Positions 9,364 to 19,100 of a stretch of 64,000 nucleotides of DNA are shown here, one piece after another. The position numbers and the translations under genes were made by a program. Below the pieces are notes generated by a model, which saw only the letters and a program-made list of their open reading frames with translations, was not told where the DNA came from and made no database searches. The DNA comes from Lutibacter agarilyticus. GTDB taxonomy: Bacteria; Bacteroidota; Bacteroidia; Flavobacteriales; Flavobacteriaceae. Where the stretch lies: NCBI RefSeq assembly GCF_900188235.1, contig NZ_FZNT01000001.1, positions 248,001-312,000 on the forward strand, in the 5' to 3' direction. Every line of letters begins with the position of its first letter. Positions within the stretch are counted from its first letter, which is position 1.

Positions 9364-10145
9364 TGAATCAACCATTAGCTTACATACATCCAGGTGCAAA
9401 AATTGCTACAAACGTAGTTGTTGAACCTTTTACTACAATTCATAATAATGTTCAAATTGGTTCAGGTACTTGGATTGGTTCTAATGTTACCATTATGGAA
9501 GGTGCTCGAATTGGAAAGAATTGTAGAATTTTTCCAGGAGCAGTTATTTCAGCAATTCCACAAGATTTAAAATTTGACGGAGAAGATTCCCTAGTAATTA
9601 TAGGAGATAATACAACAATTAGAGAATGTGTTACTGTTAACAGAGGTACCAAAGCGTTAGGTAAAACTCAAATAGGAGATAACTGTTTAATTATGGCAAC
9701 ATCACATATTGCACACGATTGTGTAATTGGTGATAATTGTATTTTAGCCAATGGTTCTGTAATTGCAGGGCATGTTACTGTAGGAGATTTTGCAATTTTA
9801 AGTGGTTTAGTTGCGGTACATCAATTTATTCATATTGGTCAACACGCGTTAGTTTCAGGAGGGTCATTAGTTAGAAAAGACGTTCCACCATTTACAAAAG
9901 CAGGTAAAGAGCCTTTATCTTATGTTGGTATAAATTCAATAGGATTAAGAAGAAGAGGTTTTGATACTGAAAAGATTAGAGAAATTCAGGATATTTACAG
10001 AATTTTATATCAAAAAAACTACAACAATTCTCAGGCTTTAGGTAAAATTGAAGCTGAAATGGAAGCAACAAAAGAAAGAGATCAAATTATTCTATTTATA
10101 AAAAATTCTCAAAGAGGAATTATGAAAGGATATACAGGTAGCTAA
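9363..10145 (+). CDS. lpxA: UDP-N-acetylglucosamine O-acyltransferase
   Basis: First enzyme of lipid A synthesis, adding a 3-hydroxyacyl group to the 3-OH of UDP-GlcNAc. The 260 residues hold a left-handed beta helix of hexapeptide repeats (5-185) and a C-terminal helical domain. The catalytic His is in the MATSHIAHDC segment (about 120-129), and the acyl-length ruler region HQFIHIGQHALVSGGS follows. Length matches the family. Its ATG shares one base with the stop of lpxC-fabZ, indicating translational coupling. Confidence 0.96.
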   Translation: MNQPLAYIHPGAKIATNVVVEPFTTIHNNVQIGSGTWIGSNVTIMEGARIGKNCRIFPGAVISAIPQDLKFDGEDSLVIIGDNTTIRECVTVNRGTKALGKTQIGDNCLIMATSHIAHDCVIGDNCILANGSVIAGHVTVGDFAILSGLVAVHQFIHIGQHALVSGGSLVRKDVPPFTKAGKEPLSYVGINSIGLRRRGFDTEKIREIQDIYRILYQKNYNNSQALGKIEAEMEATKERDQIILFIKNSQRGIMKGYTGS

Positions 10146-10182
10146 TAATTAGCTATTTTAATTAATTATTTATACAAAATAA

Positions 10183-10749
10183 ATGGCAACAACATCAGAT
10201 ATTAGAAATGGTTTATGTATTAGACATAATAATGATATTTTTAAAGTAGTAGAATTTTTACACGTAAAGCCAGGAAAAGGACCTGCTTTTGTAAGAACCA
10301 AATTAAAAAGTTTATCTACAGGTAAAGTATTAGATAATACATTCCCTGCAGGAAGAAAAATTGAAGATATTAGAGTTGAAACTCAAAAATTTCAGTATTT
10401 ATATCCTGAAGGAGATGATTTTCATTTTATGAATACTCAAGATTATAATCAAATTACCTTACAAAAAAATGTTTTAGATGCTCCAGAGCTTTTAAAAGAG
10501 GGAGAGGTTGTTACAATTATTGTAAATACGGAAGATGATATGCCACTTTCAGTAGATATGCCTTTAAGTGTTATTTTGGAAATTACACATACTGAACCTG
10601 GTGTAAAAGGAAATACAGCTACAAATGCTACTAAACCAGCAACAGTTGAAACTGGTGCTACTATAAATGTTCCATTATTTATTAATGAAGGTGATAAAGT
10701 AAAAATTGATACAGCTAAAAGTGCTTATTTAGAGAGAGTTAAAGAATAG
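10183..10749 (+). CDS. efp: Translation elongation factor P
   Basis: EF-P rescues ribosomes stalled at polyproline stretches. The 188 residues show the KOW-like N-terminal domain with the loop VKPGKGPAF, whose Lys32 is the position modified in other bacteria, and two OB domains ending in VPLFINEGDKVKIDT, the family signature. No modifying enzyme (EpmA or EarP) is found in the window. It sits between lpxA and the second lpxD on the same strand, 37 bases and 8 bases away, and is probably cotranscribed. Confidence 0.96.
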   Translation: MATTSDIRNGLCIRHNNDIFKVVEFLHVKPGKGPAFVRTKLKSLSTGKVLDNTFPAGRKIEDIRVETQKFQYLYPEGDDFHFMNTQDYNQITLQKNVLDAPELLKEGEVVTIIVNTEDDMPLSVDMPLSVILEITHTEPGVKGNTATNATKPATVETGATINVPLFINEGDKVKIDTAKSAYLERVKE

Positions 10750-10757
10750 ATTTATTT

Positions 10758-11684
10758 ATGAAGTTTCCTCGTGTTTATACTTTAAAAGAAATAGCAGAGC
10801 TTACCGGAGCAAAAGCTGTAGGACCTGAAAGTTACCCCATTTCTGGATGCAATGAAATTCATGTAGTTGAGCCAGGGGATATTGTTTTTGTTGATCATCC
10901 TAAATATTATGATAAAGCACTGCAATCTAAAGCTTCAGTAGTTTTAATTAATAAAAAGGTAAAATGTCCTGAAGGAAAGGCTTTATTAGTTTCTAAGGAC
11001 CCATTTTCTTGTTTTAATAAACTAACAACTTTTTTTAGTGCTTTTCAACCAGCCATTAAAAGTATTGCTGATACTGCTAAAATAGGAGTCAACACAATTA
11101 TTCAACCAAATGTATTTATTGGAAACAATGTAGCTATTGGAGATAATTGTGTAATACATCCAAATGTAATTATTTACGATAATTGCCAAATTGGTAATAA
11201 TGTAACAATTCATGCAGGTACAAGTATTGGTGCCGATGCTTTTTATTATAAAAATAGACCTACTGGATACGATAAATTATTATCTAGTGGAAGTGTTGTA
11301 ATTGAGGATAATGTAGATATAGGTTCACTTTGTACTATTGATAAAGGTGTTTCAGCAAATACAACAATAAAAAAAGGAACTAAAATTGATAATCAGGTAC
11401 AGGTTGGACATGATACAATTATTGGCGAAAATTGTTTAATAGCCTCTTTAGTAGGTGTTGCAGGTTGTTGTATTATTGAAGATAACGTAATCCTATGGGG
11501 ACAAGTAGGAACTAATAGTGGTGTTACTATTGGTAAAGGAGCTGTAATACTTGGTCAGAGTGGTGTTGCAAAATCTTTAAAAGGAGGAAAAACGTATTTT
11601 GGAACTCCTGCAGGTGAAGCCCGAAAAAAGCTGAAAGATATTGCGGAAATCAATCAGTTTCTTAGAGATCAAAAAAAAACATAA
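10758..11684 (+). CDS. Second LpxD-like hexapeptide acyltransferase
   Basis: A 308-residue paralog of LpxD. The N-terminal LpxD domain (1-95) and about 30 hexapeptide turns are present, and a His corresponding to the catalytic one is kept in QVQVGHDTIIG near residue 216, so it is probably active. It is 38 residues shorter than the copy at 6933-7973 and the two differ widely. Bacteroidota often have this second copy beside efp; whether it makes a different acyl pattern or acts on another sugar is not known. It ends about 75 bases before sucD, which has its own promoter. Confidence 0.85.
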   Translation: MKFPRVYTLKEIAELTGAKAVGPESYPISGCNEIHVVEPGDIVFVDHPKYYDKALQSKASVVLINKKVKCPEGKALLVSKDPFSCFNKLTTFFSAFQPAIKSIADTAKIGVNTIIQPNVFIGNNVAIGDNCVIHPNVIIYDNCQIGNNVTIHAGTSIGADAFYYKNRPTGYDKLLSSGSVVIEDNVDIGSLCTIDKGVSANTTIKKGTKIDNQVQVGHDTIIGENCLIASLVGVAGCCIIEDNVILWGQVGTNSGVTIGKGAVILGQSGVAKSLKGGKTYFGTPAGEARKKLKDIAEINQFLRDQKKT

Positions 11685-11713
11685 TTTTTTTTAATCAAAA
11701 CATTTAAAAAAAT

Positions 11714-11721
11714 TACATTTG
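11714..11721 (+). promoter_or_regulatory. Predicted -7 box for sucD (TACATTTG)
   Basis: TACATTTG matches TAnnTTTG and lies 36 bases before the sucD ATG, separating sucD from the lipid A run. Confidence 0.6.
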
Positions 11722-11757
11722 TAATAAAGCATAAACTAACTAAATAAATATTTTTAA

Positions 11758-12630
11758 ATGAGCGTTTTAGTCAATAAAAATTCAAATATAATTGTACAAG
11801 GTTTTACAGGTGGTGAAGGAACTTTTCATGCATCTCAAATGATAGCGTATGGAACAAATGTAGTTGGAGGGGTTACACCAGGTAAAGGTGGTCAAACTCA
11901 CTTAGATAAGCCTGTATTTAACACAGTACAAGAAGCCGTTGATAAAGTTGCTGCTGATACATCAATCATATTTGTACCGCCAGCTTTTGCTGCTGATGCT
12001 ATTATGGAAGCTGCTGCTGCCGGAATTAAAGTAATTATTTGTATTACTGAAGGAATTCCTGTAGGAGATATGGTAAAAGTAAAAGCTTATATTGAGAATA
12101 AAGATTGTAGACTTGTTGGTCCTAACTGTCCAGGAGTTATTACTCCAGGTGAAGCAAAAGTTGGTATTATGCCAGGTTTTATTTTCAAAAAAGGAAATGT
12201 AGGTATTGTTTCAAAATCTGGAACATTAACGTATGAAGCTGCTGATCAAGTTGTAAAACAAGGTTACGGAATTACAACAGCTATTGGTATTGGTGGTGAT
12301 CCAATTATTGGAACAACTACAAAAGAAGCTGTTGAATTATTGATGAATGATGACGAAACAGAATGTATTGTTATGATTGGTGAAATTGGTGGCCAGTTAG
12401 AAGCTGAAGCTGCGCGTTGGGTAAAAGCCAATGGTAATAAAAAACCAGTAGTTGGTTTTATTGCTGGACAAACAGCACCTAAAGGTAGAACAATGGGACA
12501 TGCAGGTGCTATTGTTGGTGGAGCTGATGATACGGCGCAAGCTAAAATGAAAATATTAAGTGAAAATGGAATTCATGTTGTTGATTCTCCAGCTAAAATT
12601 GGAGCTAAAGTAGCTGAAATCTTAAAATAA
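11758..12630 (+). CDS. sucD: Succinyl-CoA synthetase alpha subunit (ADP-forming)
   Basis: TCA-cycle enzyme subunit that makes ATP or GTP from succinyl-CoA. The 290 residues have the CoA-binding [11 protein letters not shown] (residues 14-24), the [10 protein letters not shown] motif near 122, and the phospho-histidine loop [10 protein letters not shown] near 244-253. Length is standard. The beta subunit sucC is not adjacent, which is common in Flavobacteriaceae. It has its own promoter and a terminator downstream. Confidence 0.96.
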   Translation: MSVLVNKNSNIIVQGFTGGEGTFHASQMIAYGTNVVGGVTPGKGGQTHLDKPVFNTVQEAVDKVAADTSIIFVPPAFAADAIMEAAAAGIKVIICITEGIPVGDMVKVKAYIENKDCRLVGPNCPGVITPGEAKVGIMPGFIFKKGNVGIVSKSGTLTYEAADQVVKQGYGITTAIGIGGDPIIGTTTKEAVELLMNDDETECIVMIGEIGGQLEAEAARWVKANGNKKPVVGFIAGQTAPKGRTMGHAGAIVGGADDTAQAKMKILSENGIHVVDSPAKIGAKVAEILK

Positions 12631-12650
12631 TAAAACAAGCAATCATATGA

Positions 12651-12679
12651 AAAGCTTCCTAGTTTGGAGGCTTTTTTTA
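12651..12679 (+). terminator. Rho-independent terminator after sucD
   Basis: Arms AAAGCTTCC and GGAGGCTTT with a 6-base loop (one G-T pair) followed by a run of T. It lies 20 bases after the sucD stop. Confidence 0.8.
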
Positions 12680-12689
12680 TACAATTGTG

Positions 12690-12697
12690 TATCTTTG
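12690..12697 (+). promoter_or_regulatory. Predicted -7 box for fabG (TATCTTTG)
   Basis: TATCTTTG matches TAnnTTTG, directly after the sucD terminator and 38 bases before the fabG ATG. Confidence 0.6.
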
Positions 12698-12735
12698 ATT
12701 TATTGTAAAATAAAATATAAAATAACATAGAATAT

Positions 12736-13482
12736 ATGAAACTTTTAGAAAACAAAACTGCTTTAATTACGGGAGCAACAAGAGGAATAGGACGAGGAAT
12801 TGCAATTACATTTGCAAAACAAGGAGCTAATGTTGCATTTACGTTTAATTCATCTGTTGAAGCCGCTCAAGAGTTAGAAAAAGAGTTAGAATCGCATGGT
12901 GTAAAAGCAAAAGGTTACCAATCAAATGCAGCAAAATTTGATGCAGCTCAAGAATTAGCTGCTAATGTTTTAAAAGAATTTGGAACTATTGATGTATTAA
13001 TTAACAATGCAGGTATTACTAAAGATAATTTGTTAATGCGTATTTCTGAGGCAGATTTTGATCAAGTAATTGAAGTGAATTTAAAATCGGTTTTCAACTT
13101 AACAAAAGCTGTTATTAGACCAATGATGAAACAACGTGCTGGCTCAATTATAAATATGAGTTCAGTTGTTGGATTGAAAGGAAATGCTGGTCAAGCTAAT
13201 TATGCAGCTTCAAAATCTGGTATTTTAGGCTTCACCAAATCTGTAGCTTTAGAATTAGGTTCAAGAAATATTCGTTGTAATACGATTGCTCCAGGTTTTA
13301 TTGAAACTGAAATGACAGGGAAGTTAAACGAAGAAGTAGTGCAAGGTTGGAGAGATTCAATTCCTTTAAAAAGAGGAGGGACGCCTGAAGATATTGCCAA
13401 TGCGTGTGTATTTTTAGCATCAGATATGAGTTCTTACATTACTGGTCAAACGTTGAGTGTTGATGGTGGAATGTTAACTTAA
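12736..13482 (+). CDS. fabG: 3-oxoacyl-ACP reductase
   Basis: NADPH-dependent reductase of type II fatty acid synthesis, classical short-chain dehydrogenase. The 248 residues show the cofactor loop TGATRGIGRGIA (14-25), the NNAG motif near 90, catalytic Ser in INMSSVVG, and YAASK (Tyr and Lys of the active site, about 155-159). The C-terminal TGQTLSVDGGM is the FabG signature. It is followed 11 bases later by the VWA-like membrane protein gene, likely the same transcript. Confidence 0.95.
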   Translation: MKLLENKTALITGATRGIGRGIAITFAKQGANVAFTFNSSVEAAQELEKELESHGVKAKGYQSNAAKFDAAQELAANVLKEFGTIDVLINNAGITKDNLLMRISEADFDQVIEVNLKSVFNLTKAVIRPMMKQRAGSIINMSSVVGLKGNAGQANYAASKSGILGFTKSVALELGSRNIRCNTIAPGFIETEMTGKLNEEVVQGWRDSIPLKRGGTPEDIANACVFLASDMSSYITGQTLSVDGGMLT

Positions 13483-13493
13483 AATCATATAAA

Positions 13494-15521
13494 TTGGAAA
13501 CAGCTACTTTGTTATACCTAATTTTAGCGACTATTGCCGCTTTATTACTAGCTGCGTTCCAATATTTATACAAATCAAAAGAGAAAAGCCAATTGAATTA
13601 TTGGCTTTCTTTTTTACGTTTTTTAACTTTTTTTTCAATATTTATACTACTTATAAACCCTTCAATAAAAAAAAGAGTAGTAGAAATTGTAAAACCAAAT
13701 TTACTTGTTGCTGTTGATAATTCAGCATCTATCAACTACAACAAACAAACTACTACAGTAACTAAAGTTTTAGATGTATTTAAATCTAATTCAGCATTAA
13801 ATTCAAAATATGAAGTTGCTTATTATTCCTTCGGAAAAGAAGTGCAATTAGCAGATTCTTTAGCTTTTAATGAAACTGAAACAAACATTTCAAAACTACT
13901 ACAAAACTTTTCAAAAATATATAAAGAAGGCATTAATCCTGTTGTTTTAATTACTGACGGAAATTCAACTTCAGGAAATAGTATAGAATTTTCAACTTAT
14001 AAAAGTCCTGTATATCCACTTGTGATTGGAGATACCTCGGTGATAGAAGATATTTATATTAGTCAATTAAACGCAAATAAGTATAGTTTTATAAACAATC
14101 AATTTCCTGTAGAATTGTTTGTAAACTATACAGGAAAAAAAGCTGTAAGTAAAAAACTATCCATAATTCATAAAGGAAAAATAATTCATAAGGAAGTCTT
14201 AAATTTTTCAGAAACAGAAAATAGCCAAATTTCAAATTTTTATTTAACAGCCAATAATGGAGGTGTTCAATATTACACGGCAGCCATTGAAAATTTAAAA
14301 AATGAGCAAAATACCATTAATAATTCTAAAACGTTTAGTGTTGATATTATTGAAGAAAAATCTGAAATAGCAATTGTAACTTCTGTGATTCACCCAGATT
14401 TGGGGATGTTTAAAAAATCGATAGAAAGCAATAAACAGCGAACAGTTAATATTTATAATATCAATGATTCTGAATTAGAGTTGTCAGATTATCAGTTAGT
14501 TATTTTATATCAACCAACTAAAAAATTTAAAAACCTATTTACTGAAGTAAAAGACAAGGAAATAAATTATTTTATTGTTTCGGGAACAAGTACAGATTGG
14601 GGATTTTTAAATACTGCTCAACCTTTTTTCAAAAAAGAAAGTAGTAACGTAACAGAGCATTATTTACCTGAATTTAATCCGAATTATGCCTCTTTTATAA
14701 ATACAGATATTGGTTTTGAATCCTTTTCGCCTTTAAATAATGAGTTTGGAGAGCTGGTTTTTTCTATACCTTATCAAACATTATTGTATAAAAAAATAGG
14801 CGCAATTACTACTGAGCAACCTTTATTGGTGACTTTTGAAAATGACGCTCAAAAAATAGGACTTTTTGTTGGAGAATATAGTTGGAGATGGCGAATGAGT
14901 AGTTTTACAGCAACAAAATCGTTTGAGGCTTTTGATGGTTTTATTTCAAATTTAATGCAATATTTAACGTCTAATTTAAAAAACAAACGTTTAAATTCAA
15001 GTGTGAAATCGTTATTTTATGCTAATGAAACCATACAGGTAACAGCCAATTATTTTGATAAAAATTTAAATTTAGATACAAGAGCAAAGCTTTGGTTGAC
15101 AATTATTAACGAAGAAAATAACTATATTCATAAAATTCCGTTTGCAATTACAAACAATCGTTTTGTAGCTGAATTATCAAATATTCCACCAGAAGAGTAT
15201 AGTTATACTGTAACTGTTGAAAATCAATCGGAACGTGTTTCGGGAAATTTTAAAGTACTTCCTTTTGATGTTGAACAGCAATTTAGCCAATCTAATGATC
15301 GTGGTTTAAAAATTCTTTCTGAAAAAACTTCAGGAAAAACATTTTACTCAGATGAAACAGCAGATTTAATACAAACACTTGTTAATGCAGAAGCTTCAAA
15401 AAGTATACAGAAAGCAACTATTATAAAAACACCTTTAATAGACTGGAAATGGCTATTAGGATTCATTTTATTTTTATTAAGTTTTGAGTGGTTTACACGT
15501 AAATACTTTGGTAAAATATAA
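13494..15521 (+). CDS. VWA-like membrane protein of unknown function
   Basis: A 675-residue protein with two N-terminal membrane helices (about 4-24 and 38-58), a large external region and a C-terminal helix (about 651-668). After the second helix, VAVDNSASIN resembles the MIDAS start of von Willebrand A domains, and LITDGNSTSG near 158 fits the second part. This layout recalls BatA/BatB-type and gatase-like membrane proteins of Bacteroidota. Start codon is TTG, 11 bases after the fabG stop; no nearer ATG precedes the first helix. Role unknown. Confidence 0.8.
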   Translation: METATLLYLILATIAALLLAAFQYLYKSKEKSQLNYWLSFLRFLTFFSIFILLINPSIKKRVVEIVKPNLLVAVDNSASINYNKQTTTVTKVLDVFKSNSALNSKYEVAYYSFGKEVQLADSLAFNETETNISKLLQNFSKIYKEGINPVVLITDGNSTSGNSIEFSTYKSPVYPLVIGDTSVIEDIYISQLNANKYSFINNQFPVELFVNYTGKKAVSKKLSIIHKGKIIHKEVLNFSETENSQISNFYLTANNGGVQYYTAAIENLKNEQNTINNSKTFSVDIIEEKSEIAIVTSVIHPDLGMFKKSIESNKQRTVNIYNINDSELELSDYQLVILYQPTKKFKNLFTEVKDKEINYFIVSGTSTDWGFLNTAQPFFKKESSNVTEHYLPEFNPNYASFINTDIGFESFSPLNNEFGELVFSIPYQTLLYKKIGAITTEQPLLVTFENDAQKIGLFVGEYSWRWRMSSFTATKSFEAFDGFISNLMQYLTSNLKNKRLNSSVKSLFYANETIQVTANYFDKNLNLDTRAKLWLTIINEENNYIHKIPFAITNNRFVAELSNIPPEEYSYTVTVENQSERVSGNFKVLPFDVEQQFSQSNDRGLKILSEKTSGKTFYSDETADLIQTLVNAEASKSIQKATIIKTPLIDWKWLLGFILFLLSFEWFTRKYFGKI

Positions 15522-15649
15522 AATAAATAAACGTTAAATCACTAATCGTAAGTTTTTTGTGCTTGATTATCAAGTAAATTGATACTGCTATTAATAAAAG
15601 TTATTTTTTAGTATTAAATTAATATTCCTTAATTTGTATTATTGTATTG

Positions 15650-16033
15650 ATGAATAAAATTGCGGCATTCATATTATCGTTTATTATATTATTTCAAAGC
15701 TTAAGTTTTGATATACAAGATGTTGTTAAAATCCCAACACTAATAAATCATATATCTTGTCATTTGAATGGTGGAGATAATTTAGCCGATTTTATTGAAA
15801 AGCATTATGGGAATCAATCAGAAACTCATAAAAGCGAACACCATGAACACAAAGAACTTCCTTTTAAACATCAGCATTTAGATTCTCATTTTCAAGTAGC
15901 TTTCGTAGTTTATTTTCAACAATATCCTTTTCAAATGATAGAATTTATTCCTGAAAACAATAATTTTAATTACGCTGAGCCCCTAACTTCTTTAGTAGTA
16001 AATAACTTTTTTCAACCTCCAAAATTAGCATAA
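15650..16033 (+). CDS. His-rich secreted protein upstream of a metal efflux pump
   Basis: A 127-residue protein with a signal-like hydrophobic start and a dense His cluster in the middle (HKSEHHEHKE, then HQHLDSH, roughly residues 62-85). His clusters bind divalent metals, so a role in periplasmic metal binding or sensing is inferred. I place the start at the ATG at 15650 rather than the TTG one codon earlier. It lies 79 bases before the RND pump gene on the same strand. No named family is recognised, but similar genes are common before flavobacterial CusA-type pumps. Confidence 0.65.
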   Translation: MNKIAAFILSFIILFQSLSFDIQDVVKIPTLINHISCHLNGGDNLADFIEKHYGNQSETHKSEHHEHKELPFKHQHLDSHFQVAFVVYFQQYPFQMIEFIPENNNFNYAEPLTSLVVNNFFQPPKLA

Positions 16034-16112
16034 TTCTTCTGTTTTTAATTAATTATAATGAATTTCAATTGTATTGAGATTTATCATATTACATTACTAA
16101 TTCAAAAAAATT

Positions 16113-19100
16113 ATGTTACAAAAAATTATAAAATTAAGTATACAAAACAAGTTAATTGTTTTGTTATTTACAGCGGCCTTTTTTGGGTTTGGATTATTTG
16201 CCTTAACGCAAATTCCAATTGGAGCTGTTCCAGATATTACCAACAACCAAGTACAGGTAATTACCACTTCAAGAAATTTAGCAACTCAAGATGTTGAACA
16301 GTTTATTACGTATCCAATTGAACTTGAAATGGCAAATTTACCGGGTGTTGAAGAAATTCGTTCTACATCAAAATTCGGGCTTTCAGTAGTAACTATTGTA
16401 TTTAACGATGCTATGGGAACTTATTTGCCACGACAATTAATTGCTGAAAAAATAAAAACGGCTAGTGAGAAAATTCCAGAAGGATTTGGTACACCTGAAA
16501 TGGGGCCAATTACAACTGGTTTGGGTGAAATTTATCAATATATTTTAGATACAAAACCGGGTTTCAAAAATAAATATTCAGCAATGGAGCTGAGAACCAT
16601 TCAAGATTGGGTGGTTAAACGACAATTGTCAGGAATACCAGGTGTTGTTGAAGTAAATACTTGGGGCGGGTTTTTAAAGCAATATGAAGTTGCCATAAAT
16701 CCAGAGAAATTAAAATCGATGCATATTTCTTCGGCTCAAATTTTAGATGCATTAGCGCAAAATAATAGTGTTGCAGGTGGTGCTTATATTGAAAAAATAA
16801 ACGAAAGTTACTTTGTTCGTGGTGAAGGTTTAATCAAATCTATAAACGATATTGAAAACATTGTTATTAAAAATGTTGAAGGCGTTCCTGTATTGATAAA
16901 AGATGTTGCCCAAGTTAATTATGGTTCGGCTAATAGATTTGGTGCTATTACAGGAAATGGCGAAGGAGAGAAAGTTTTAGGACAAGTAATGATGTTAAAG
17001 GATGGCGATTCAAATAAAGTGATTGAAGCTGTAAAACAACGGGTTGCTGAAATTCAAAAAACATTGCCAGAAGGTGTGTATATAAATGGCTTTTTAGAGC
17101 GAAGTGAATTGATAGGTAAAACTACGTTTACCATTGCTGAAAACTTGATTTTAGGTGTTATCATCGTAATTTTTGTTGTGATTTTATTATTAGGAAGTTT
17201 TAGATCTGGTTTGGTTGTCGCTTCGGTAATTCCGCTATCATTACTCTTTACTTTATCTATGATGTACTTGTTTGGTATTGATGCCAATTTAATGAGTTTA
17301 GGCGCTATTGATTTTGGAATTATTATTGATGGTGCAGTTATTATTGTGGAGTTTATAGCTTTTAAAATTACAGCCAATCAAAAGGAGCTAAGCTTACTTT
17401 CAAAAGATGAACGACAAGATAGTATAGATGAAATTACCTATACAAGTAGTTCTAAAATGATGACTTCTGCAGTATTTGGACAGCTGATAATTTTAATTGT
17501 TTTTATTCCAATATTATCATTAAGTGGTGTTGAAGGGAAAATGTTTAAGCCAATGGCAATGGCATTTAGCTTTGCGTTATTGGGAGCTATGTTTTTGTGT
17601 TTTACCTATGTTCCTGTAGTTTCATCAATTTTTTTAAAGCCAGAAAAAGAATCAAAAAATAACATTTCAAAACGACTAATGAACTTCTTTTACAGTTTGT
17701 ACGAGCCAGTTATTAAGTGGGCATTGTATCATAAAAAGTTGGTGATTGGTTTTTCGGCGGTTTTATTAGTTGTTTCAGGTTTTATATTTAATAATATGGG
17801 AGGTGAATTTATACCAACACTTGATGAAGGTGATTTTGTAATTCAACCAGTTTTAAAAACGGGAACTTCATTAACGAAGACGGCTAATATTACTACACAA
17901 ATTGAACAAATCTTATTAGATAATTTTCCTGAAGTTAATCAGGTGGTATCTAGAATTGGTGCTGCAGAAGTGCCTACAGATCCAATGTCTATGGAAGAAA
18001 GTGATATAATTATCAAATTAAAACCAAAAGGCGAGTGGGTTTCAGCAAATTCAAAAGATGAGTTGGCCGATAAATTCAAAGAAAAATTATCCATAATTCC
18101 TGGGATAGATTATGAATTTACACAACCTATTGAAATGCGTTTTAATGAATTAATTACAGGGGTTAGAGCAGATGTTGCTATTAAAATTTATGGTGAAGAT
18201 TTAAGTGTTTTGACAAATAAAGCAGATGAGATTAAATCGAAGATTTCTAATGTTGAAGGTGCTTCAGATATTATTGTTGAAAAAATTGATGGTTTGCCGC
18301 AAATGACAGTGACTTACAATCGTAAAAAAGTAGCACGTTACGGCTTAAATATTCAGAATTTAAACAGTGTAGTTTCAATGGCTTTTGCAGGCACAACCGT
18401 TGGGAATGTTTTTGAAGGCGAACGCAGATTCGATTTGGTAGTGCGTTTAGACGCACGTTATCGAAAAAACATAGATCATTTAAGAAATTTATATGTTGAT
18501 ACACCTTCGGGAAATAAAATTCCGTTGAATGAAGTGGCAAGTATTGAATATACAAAAGGGCCCGCAAAAATATCTAGAGATGATACAAAGCGCCGTATTG
18601 TAATTGGTGTAAATGTTAGAAACCGTGATATGGAATCAGTTGTTCAAGATGTTCAAAAGATTATTGAAACCGAAGTAAAACTCCCTGTTGGTTATACAAT
18701 TTCTTACGGTGGTCAGTTTGAAAATTTAAATAGTGCTAAAGCTAGGTTAAAAGTAGCAGTTCCAATTGCGTTGTTGCTGATTTTTATTTTATTGCATTTT
18801 GCCTTTAACTCTATAAAAGATGCATTGATGATTTTTTCAGCAATTCCTTTATCTGCTGTTGGTGGTGTGCTGTTTTTGTGGTTAAGAGGATTACCTTTTA
18901 GTATTTCAGCAGGTGTTGGTTTTATTGCTTTATTTGGTATTGCAGTACTCAACGGAATTGTATTGATAGAGCATTTAAAATCCTTGAAAGAAAAAGGAAT
19001 GGATAATGTGTACGAACGAATATTAGTAGGAACAAAAGAACGTTTAAGACCTGTAATTTTAACTGCGGCAGCCGCTGCATTAGGTTTTTTACCAATGGCA

